Shown here one piece after another: positions 51,289-64,000 of a stretch of 64,000 nt of DNA; the stretch's first letter is position 1; each line of letters starts with the position of its first letter. This stretch comes from Balanoglossus misakiensis (taxonomy: Eukaryota > Hemichordata), in assembly GCA_040954595.2 (NCBI GenBank), contig CM082577.2:4030001-4094000 (forward strand), written 5' to 3'. A program made the position numbers and the translations under genes. The notes beneath the pieces were generated by a model. The model did no database searches, was not told the DNA's origin, and saw only the letters and a program-made list of their open reading frames with translations.

Positions 51289-53806
51289 ATGGCTGATCAG
51301 AAAGATCGGCAAGAAGACTCGGTAGGCGAATTATGGGTGTCGAACTGGGAACAACAATGCATTGAACAACTTGAAAGCGAACCAAATTTTGAGGAACGTT
51401 TGTCGGCAGACAGGGAAGAAACAAGCCAAAAAATGTGGCTGTCCTTCCAGAATTCAGCAACTGCTGTAGCTCAGCTATACAAAGGTAATTTCTAGGTGTT
51501 ACTTTAAATGTGCGGTTTTCAACAATTTGCCAATCTTGCGAATGCGGAAAAGTACAACTTGTATGGAATCATTCATATGTCGTTTATGTTGGCCATTTTG
51601 CAGACCGAGTGTGTCATCATTCGACGCCAGCAGTTTGGATCTCGTTTCAAAATGCAGCCACGGCGGTGACCCAGCTTTATAAAGGTCAGTGAATCACCAG
51701 GGTTTTCATTATAGCAATTTGATTGTCCTGCTTTTTTTTGCTATCGATGCCATTTTATGCCTTGAACATGTCATGACCAATGTCGACACAGCATAAACAA
51801 TCATATTCCGTGCGTAACGATACCCCACCCTACAACCTCCTGAATCAAACGTATTCACTTTGGGCGAAACATAAGAAAGGAATTTTAACAAACCCAAATT
51901 AACCACGTCATATCGAAAATTCCCTATACACCGACACTGCTGGTGTGTTCTTAGACGAATATTCATAATCGTAACAGCACCAACATTGCATGAATCCCTG
52001 CAAGTATTATGTCCCAGGGCATTTGTAGTAATCAAGGTTGCATCCCTTTGTGTCAGGGATACTTGCTTACATATACATCTGCCTGATGTAAAGCCCAATA
52101 CATGTAGTTAGCAAGTCCAGGTTGATTATGAGCCGCATTTTTACTTGTAAAATATTAAAGACGAAACTTGCTGGTGCAATGTTTAGTTGACTAGGCAATG
52201 ATGCCAATTTTCTAGCATCAATAATTTTAGCGTGGATTCTGACCTTGGCAGGGTTTATATGTTGACTCATGCATGTAACGTTCATTTACGTAAATTAAAA
52301 GTCGCATCATTTTGGGAAGAGAAAATACATTTTTAGGGGATGTGGTATGCATCCTGTGACTTCTACCACAATTTCAGTGAATATCGGCAAACCAGGGGCA
52401 GTGTCCCCTACAAAATAGTACAAGCATCCCAGTGTGTCATACACCTAAGAATTTAATCATATCCTCTGGAACTTCGCATACATGTACATTGTATTATTAA
52501 CAAAGTTCCCTCAGAAAAGACTAAACTGTGTCAAAAATGACATTAGCAACAAGTTTATAAAACATGCGAGATACATATTTTGAATGTGCCATATGGTCAA
52601 TGATTTACCTAATTATGAACTTTGATAGGTATTTAGGTAGTACATGTAGTGTACATCATTAAAATGAATCAATCTGAAATAACTGATTAAAATGGATGTC
52701 AATCGTGTAAAAAGTTAACAGAGGGAAAAGTGAAAGACTGGTTCTGTATGTGATGTAACTTTTTGGTACATGTAAATTTCCCAGCTGTTGTTTGCTCTGT
52801 ATGTTTACCATGCCTTTGTCCAATTCTATCGCTGGTTTCACTGATATCATTATTGGTGTCTCTATGACAGATTGTTTCGAGTTACAAAGAAGAGGAATAG
52901 AATTAGGAATTCAAAGTGGGCAGCAGAGAAGAACCAAGGACATTGTCTCATGGGCAAAGAAGAAAAGGCGACATATTCGTAGAGAGGACTTGTTAGGTTT
53001 CCTGTGTGGAAAGAACGTACCACCCAGGTTACGCTCAACACCTTTACAGCGCAGCGGCTTTGACCGCACATCTCCTAAACATCCCAGTAGTGGCTTTGAT
53101 CGTAGTTCCCCTAGACACCCTAATCTATTTGGTGATGGCCTGCTGTCGCCTGACAGTGAGTTGCAGCCATTTCGAGAGGCATTAGCATTACAAGGTAAGT
53201 GTTATATCGGGACATAGTAGTCCTCTTGTGTGTAATTATGTGTGTGTCATGCGATTTAGTATCCTGTGACTGGAATGAGTTAACACACGAAGCATACAAG
53301 TCAGGGAGTAGAAAAAAAATCCCTTGCACTTGCTTGATATGCTTCCATTACACTAGGAATAATTGATCACAGAATGACTTTACATTTGTGAGATATCTTA
53401 AATGGCTGAGAGGCGACGCTTTTTAATAAAGTGATGTTGCAGATGCTAAGACTTAAGGGGTTGGATTCTCTTCTTCATGGAAAAAATGATTTATGCCCAT
53501 CCATCAGCAGTCTCTAAAACCAAATGCTAACTCGATTTTACATATATTTTATCTCTGTTTTCTCCCGCAGGTTTAAATGGTGCAATGGCCAATGTTAGCG
53601 TAGATAGTAATTCGTCTGCTTCAAGCACTCAGGGCAGTGTTCACTTTGGGAGACGGCGTCACGGTGCTTTTAATGAAACAAATGGTGTGATGAGCCCAGA
53701 GGAACTGTTCAATCTGTGTGACTCTTCTAGGAAAAGAAACTCTAATGTGGTATCAACAGATGTCCTGATGGAATCCCCTCCACACAAACGGGGCAGATTT
53801 TTATAG
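51289..53806 (+). CDS. HAPSTR1: HUWE1-associated protein modifying stress responses (C16orf72 family), 4 exons
   Basis: Exons: 51289-51484, 51604-51684, 52871-53194, 53571-53806. The phases close and give 278 aa (human C16orf72 is about 275). Family blocks are ELWVSNWEQQCIEQLE, WLSFQNSATAVAQLYK, DRVC, VWISFQNAATAVTQLYK, GIELGIQSGQQRRTKDIVSW, KKRRHIRREDLLGFLCGK, LQPFREALALQGLNGAMANV and the basic C-terminus SPPHKRGRFL. In vertebrates the protein binds the HUWE1 ubiquitin ligase and sets stress signalling in the nucleus. The 81-base second exon is flanked by introns of the same phase, so skipping it would keep the frame. The loop between FLCGK and LQPFRE holds a small repeat (GFDRTSPKHP and GFDRSSPRHP). 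Identity is certain. Confidence 0.96.
51685..52870 (+). other. HAPSTR1 intron 2
   Basis: An AT-rich intron of 1.2 kb with donor GTCAGTG and acceptor TATGACAG. No exon or repeat is recognised in it. Confidence 0.75.
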
Positions 53807-54127
53807 TGGATCCAGGACACCATGTTATCGCGCAGTTTGTGTAAAAAAAAAAAAGAGAAAAAAAAATGTGGTACATTAGGTTTTTCTTTCAGTGGGAATG
53901 TTGTGAATCTACTCACTTACTCACTGGTTTGATATATTGTTGATATATATATATATGTTGTGACTGTGGACAACATTTGTGGCCAGTTTAAAAAAAACGA
54001 TAGCTGTATTAAGAAGAAAACATTCTGGCACATAAGAGTGTCAGTTGGGACATCAAACAAGATTTGGTTTAGATGCTGCATTAATGTTTACCCGCACCCA
54101 AAATGTTTCAATATTTCACCATGTTAA

Positions 54128-54133
54128 AATAAA
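54128..54133 (+). terminator. Polyadenylation signal AATAAA (HAPSTR1)
   Basis: A canonical hexamer lies about 320 bases after the HAPSTR1 stop and is followed by a T/GT-rich stretch (TTTTTGTTCAG...TTGCATGTTG). It is a likely 3' end. Confidence 0.65.
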
Positions 54134-55402
54134 CCAAGCCATTTTTGTTCAGTTTACTCTTGCATGTTGTCTTTTTACTGAAAGGGAGAATTGAAACAAA
54201 AAAGTGTAATTACATGCATTATTGAATCACCTCCAAGACCAGATCTCCATTCTCTGGCCAGTGAAAAAAAAATTGTGTGGTTCCAATAACTGAATGAACC
54301 CTCTTTAAAACCAGAAGACCCTAAACTTTCTATGGGTATGTCAACATGGAAGTGGATAAAAAAATGTAATTTCTGCAATAAAGAAACAGAGAAAAGGCAA
54401 CTTCGCATGAGACTTCGAATGATATGACATATCTGTGAATTGAAGATATCTTGTCACAAATATCAGAAAGTGACCCCATTTTTCTGAAAAGCATGTTATC
54501 AAAACCACACAATTTTTTTGGCCTTGCGCAAGGACAGGGCGATTTTTTAAGTCATCAGTGTTCTGTTAGACAAAGTGATTTTGTAATTTTGTCCTAAAAT
54601 CTAGTATAGTTGTAGTCCGCATTGCTTGACACGTGTGAATAGATCTAACTGCAAGATCACAGTGGGTTGTGCTTTGGGCATTCACTGCACTGAAACATTT
54701 TGTGGAATCAGACATCGTAGACCCAATGTGTACACTAGCGTGCAGACGACTTGCAGAGAAATAAACAGTTGTTTTGGTAACGGAATGGGAAGTTATGAAC
54801 AATGTAGAGATAAAAATTTGATTCCTTCAGCTTTTCTGAAGACCGTGTTATATTTGTCAGAGTCACAAACTGAAGGGGTGAATAACTAGGGGGCCAGTTA
54901 TGACATTTGCAAACCATATACCTCAAATTTGAACCAGGGAAGCCAGTTTTTCCCTGCTTATGTATTTGATGGGGTTATGTAGATTGGGTTCTGCTTTTCT
55001 GTCAAGGGCACCTGTGCTGTGCAGCCATGCATGTTTGTCTGAACCGACTCAAACACACCTGAACTGATTTTGTTCAGACTTTACAAATGACAATGGGTTG
55101 GGGTACACTTTCAGGTGCAGTCCTAATATAATATGGCAGCCTGGCGGCCATTTTGTTACAGATTTTTCATGTCTGAGGGCTTTTCTCTGACACTAAACTG
55201 ATTTCTTCTGAGCCTACCTGTAGCTTTGTTAGTGACAGATCACATCAGATAGGTCAGTTGTCTGTCGATCAACAATTTGCTTCTCAGAAACAACTGGTCA
55301 ATACTGAAGTTATATTCAATATACTGATCCCTCATGTTGGATCAAGTTAGACCTTTTAGAATTGTGAAAAAATCAACATTTCATTTTTGGGGTAATATTT
55401 AA

Positions 55403-55543
55403 GCAATAAAACACCCCCAGCCATGGTATATCACGAGATTTTGACCAGTTCACGACATATACGCACGAGCGATAGCGAGTGCGTATATGGAGTTGAACTG
55501 GTCAAAATCGAGTGGTATACCATGGCTGGGGGTGTTTTATTGC
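55403..55543. repeat. 141-bp near-perfect palindrome
   Basis: The left arm 55403-55466 begins GCAATAAAACACCCCCAGCC. The right arm 55479-55543 ends in its complement. About 64 bases pair, with only a handful of mismatches, around a 12-base centre (GAGCGATAGCGA). The DNA could form a cruciform, and a transcript could form a long hairpin. It is probably a foldback or MITE-type element. Confidence 0.85.
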
Positions 55544-55544
55544 T

Positions 55545-55713
55545 ATTATATTATGCCAGTATATTGAAACTTTGCATAAAACATTTTAAAAAGGCATTTT
55601 CTTTAACTATGATATATGACTGTGGTATATGGCTAATATATCACGGTCACGTGTCGTGTTTCGACCAATCAAATAGCGTGATTTACACCATCAATATACT
55701 GGTATAATATAAT
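55545..55713. repeat. 169-bp TIR element abutting the palindrome
   Basis: The left terminus ATTATATTATGCCAGTATAT (to 55567 with TGA) and the right terminus 55691-55713 are inverted copies of 23 bases with one mismatch. The interior carries GATATATGACTGTGGTATAT and CACGGTCACGTGTCGTG. It is consistent with a small nonautonomous DNA transposon. Confidence 0.65.
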
Positions 55714-57490
55714 TATTGTTTTTGGTCAACAATCTGCTAGGGAAGATCTAAGTCCCTCATGATGATCTAAGACTGATTAGCTAAATTAAGACAAAATCTG
55801 CAATATGTAGTATATTTTGGGGGTAATTTTTGAGATTTTGGATTTTAAAAAATCTTGGAAATCTGCTTGTCTGGTTGCTTGGAATATGGTATACAGGTCC
55901 CTTATAAGGAAGAATGCAATTGTTTTTGGATATTTCTCTCAGAAATTGGCTGACATGTTTGAAATTTTCTCAGTCACATCTGAGAGCTTTGAAATGTAGT
56001 TCATGGGTATCTAGGGATCCACCTTTCCTGTTGTGTACAACTTGAAAATAAGTTTTAATTTTCTGATTTTGATTTATAAAAACTCCGCTTTATTAGCTGT
56101 CGACTGGTTAGTCGTTTTTGATTAGTTGGAATGCAAATTTCTTCACTAGCATTTCCCATACATGGTTGAAATAGCGAAGTGGAGTTGCTGTTTGTTTCAG
56201 TATGGCTCCTTGCATTTCATTTGAATTTTTGACACCCATTCTTGTGACCAGTTGTGTCTTGGGCAATTTGTAAGACGTTTGTCATGGATATGTTGATCCA
56301 GAAAGAGTATGACACTGACATGGACTTAGATCAAGCTCTAACAATTAGTGAGCTAGAAAATTGCTACTACTGCACTAGTTAAAAGTTAAAACTGTATCGA
56401 AATAAAAATGCATTTATTCGAAAACCTTTTGAGTTAAAAACAAGCTGTTTTCTTTCAGTGTCTGCCCTATTGCAAGATTTTTTTCAGGGCCATTGAAACA
56501 TATACCTCACTGTCAGGCCAAGGCCAGAACAATATGTGATGAAACGTTCTTGAAAAGCAGGGAGACAGACCGTGTCAAACCCTACCTGTACATCAGATTG
56601 CCTAATCAAAATGAAATGCGTAGATGAAAACTTAATGTTTCTGTGTTTTTTAGACAAACTGGCATCACGACATGAAAGCATCAGCTGGGAAGTATGGTTG
56701 TGTCAGAATCCCTACTGGTGTGGTGGATGTAAAACCTTGTAAGAGACATTTGGACCACCCTGACTACAAAGTGTACTTGAAAGGCAGCCACTGCACAAAC
56801 TACAACTTTCCTATTTCTAACAGTTTATGCAAACTACAGCATGTCAAAATCAATCTGGTTGCATTGTATACAGCTGGCTGCACTTTCTACCAGTCACAAG
56901 CAAGCGGGGCTCACTGATAGTACAGTCTGATACTTCTTCACTTAATTGGAGTATCTGAATTTCTGAGAAAAATGATCTCGAACATGGATCTTAAAAATGG
57001 TTATAACTACCCAAGTAGCTAAGCTTATAAAACAATCTGACATAATTTCATAGTATTTTTGTCTATTTTCACATTTCCCCACAGCTCATTTGCATAAATT
57101 TGGTAGAGAAATTTGAACAAATTCCCAATTACAATCCAGTATGCACTAACATGCAAAGCAGTTTAGAATAGCAATCTACATATATGCAAATCATAAGAAA
57201 AAAATTAATAACTTCCTCTTTCTCATACATGTGAGGAACCAAGTTACTTTATTTCAAAACAAGTTTACAAGACAGTCAAATTACAATCTTTTTTTTTTAA
57301 AAAGTGAATATTCCATCCGATCTTCAATAATTTTCTGAGAAGTATTACTCATCTCTATGCTGTGCATGTTTGAATTTAATTAATACTGTGTCTTTAACAC
57401 AATCTGACTGTCATGGACATCTCTGTAACCAAATTTTACGAGTAACTCTTCAAGATCCATTAGTTGTAAACTGGCATTTTGGTAGGATTC

Positions 57491-57496
57491 TTTATT
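57491..57496 (-). terminator. Possible polyadenylation signal (U2AF2)
   Basis: AATAAA on the minus strand lies 460 bases after the U2AF2 stop; a second candidate is at 57248-57253. Which is used is unknown. Confidence 0.35.
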
Positions 57497-57955
57497 CTGT
57501 ATAAACAACTGCTGTTTCTTTTTTCTACTCCCTAAAAGCGCCAAGCTTCCCAACAGCCTTCATGTATGTGGTGTAGTCAGCATTGCCATTGTTGAAGACT
57601 GAATTCAAACCTGTAATTAATTTTTCAACACTTACAATTCTGGGAATTTCAGCACACTATAGGGAGCAGAACAACCTGCAATTAATACCCAGAACAAAAA
57701 TACTGATAAAATAAAATAGCTGAATGTTACAGAGCTAATGGACCTGTACAAATGGAAAATTGCAGTAATCATGATGCTGACTCATTTAAATTTTTTTCTT
57801 CAAGACTCTCATGGTTACCTTTGTAAAAGCTAAACAGCTGGTCAAATACTTTTCAATACATACATTCATAACTGTATAAGGACAAAAAAAATACAATATG
57901 AAAACTAAAGTTACAAGTGAAAAGATTAACAATGACTGAAAAAAAAAGCACAACG

Positions 57956-64000
<6,045 letters not shown>

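Larger units (their letters stand above)
53807..57955. other. Convergent intergenic region HAPSTR1 / U2AF2
   Basis: About 4.1 kb. The first about 350 bases are probably the HAPSTR1 3' UTR. The last several hundred are probably the U2AF2 3' UTR, with reversed AATAAA candidates at 57491-57496 and 57248-57253. Between them lie two abutting inverted-repeat elements (55403-55543 and 55545-55713). No conserved protein segment is visible. Confidence 0.6.

Overview
This is a window of intron-rich animal nuclear DNA. It is AT-rich, with short coding exons, GT-AG introns of about 0.1 to 9 kb, and eight genes that belong to families known from animals. Frequent ACATGTACATGT-type palindromes and the mix of vertebrate-like gene families suggest a marine invertebrate. 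A hemichordate or another invertebrate deuterostome, or a lophotrochozoan, would all fit; I cannot decide the species from the sequence.

Layout. RBBP6 (+, 1-7492, 5' end outside the window) is followed by about 8 kb with no recognised gene. NAA60 (-, 17202-29954) has a very long first intron and an apparent AT-AC (U12-type) last intron. RRP7A (+, 31035-32815) is head-to-head with NAA60. INTS15 (-, 33455-36027) faces the end of RRP7A. A GGA-family adaptor gene (-, 37954-47174) has 15 coding exons. An intronless gene (-, 48444-49028) encodes a two-TM protein that looks like a SLATT-domain protein. HAPSTR1 (+, 51289-53806) is head-to-head with it. U2AF2 (-, 57956-63508, 5' end outside the window) closes the window. 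I rebuilt the exon models by hand from splice signals. The reading phases close in all eight genes, and the peptides follow the known family architectures.

The genes do not form a pathway. Most are housekeeping genes: RNA 3'-end processing and ubiquitin ligation (RBBP6), Golgi-associated N-terminal acetylation (NAA60), ribosome biogenesis (RRP7A), the Integrator complex (INTS15), trans-Golgi sorting (GGA), a stress-response regulator (HAPSTR1) and splicing (U2AF2). The exception is the SLATT-like gene. Its family is best known from bacterial nucleotide-signalled defence systems, and it is the most interesting protein here.

Noncoding content. A family of about 93-bp TTAA-flanked inverted-repeat elements (piggyBac-like MITEs) occurs at least eight times, in both orientations. 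There are also a near-perfect 141-bp palindrome, a second TIR element abutting it, a 131-bp hairpin element, and a cluster of same-strand nuclear-receptor half-sites downstream of NAA60.
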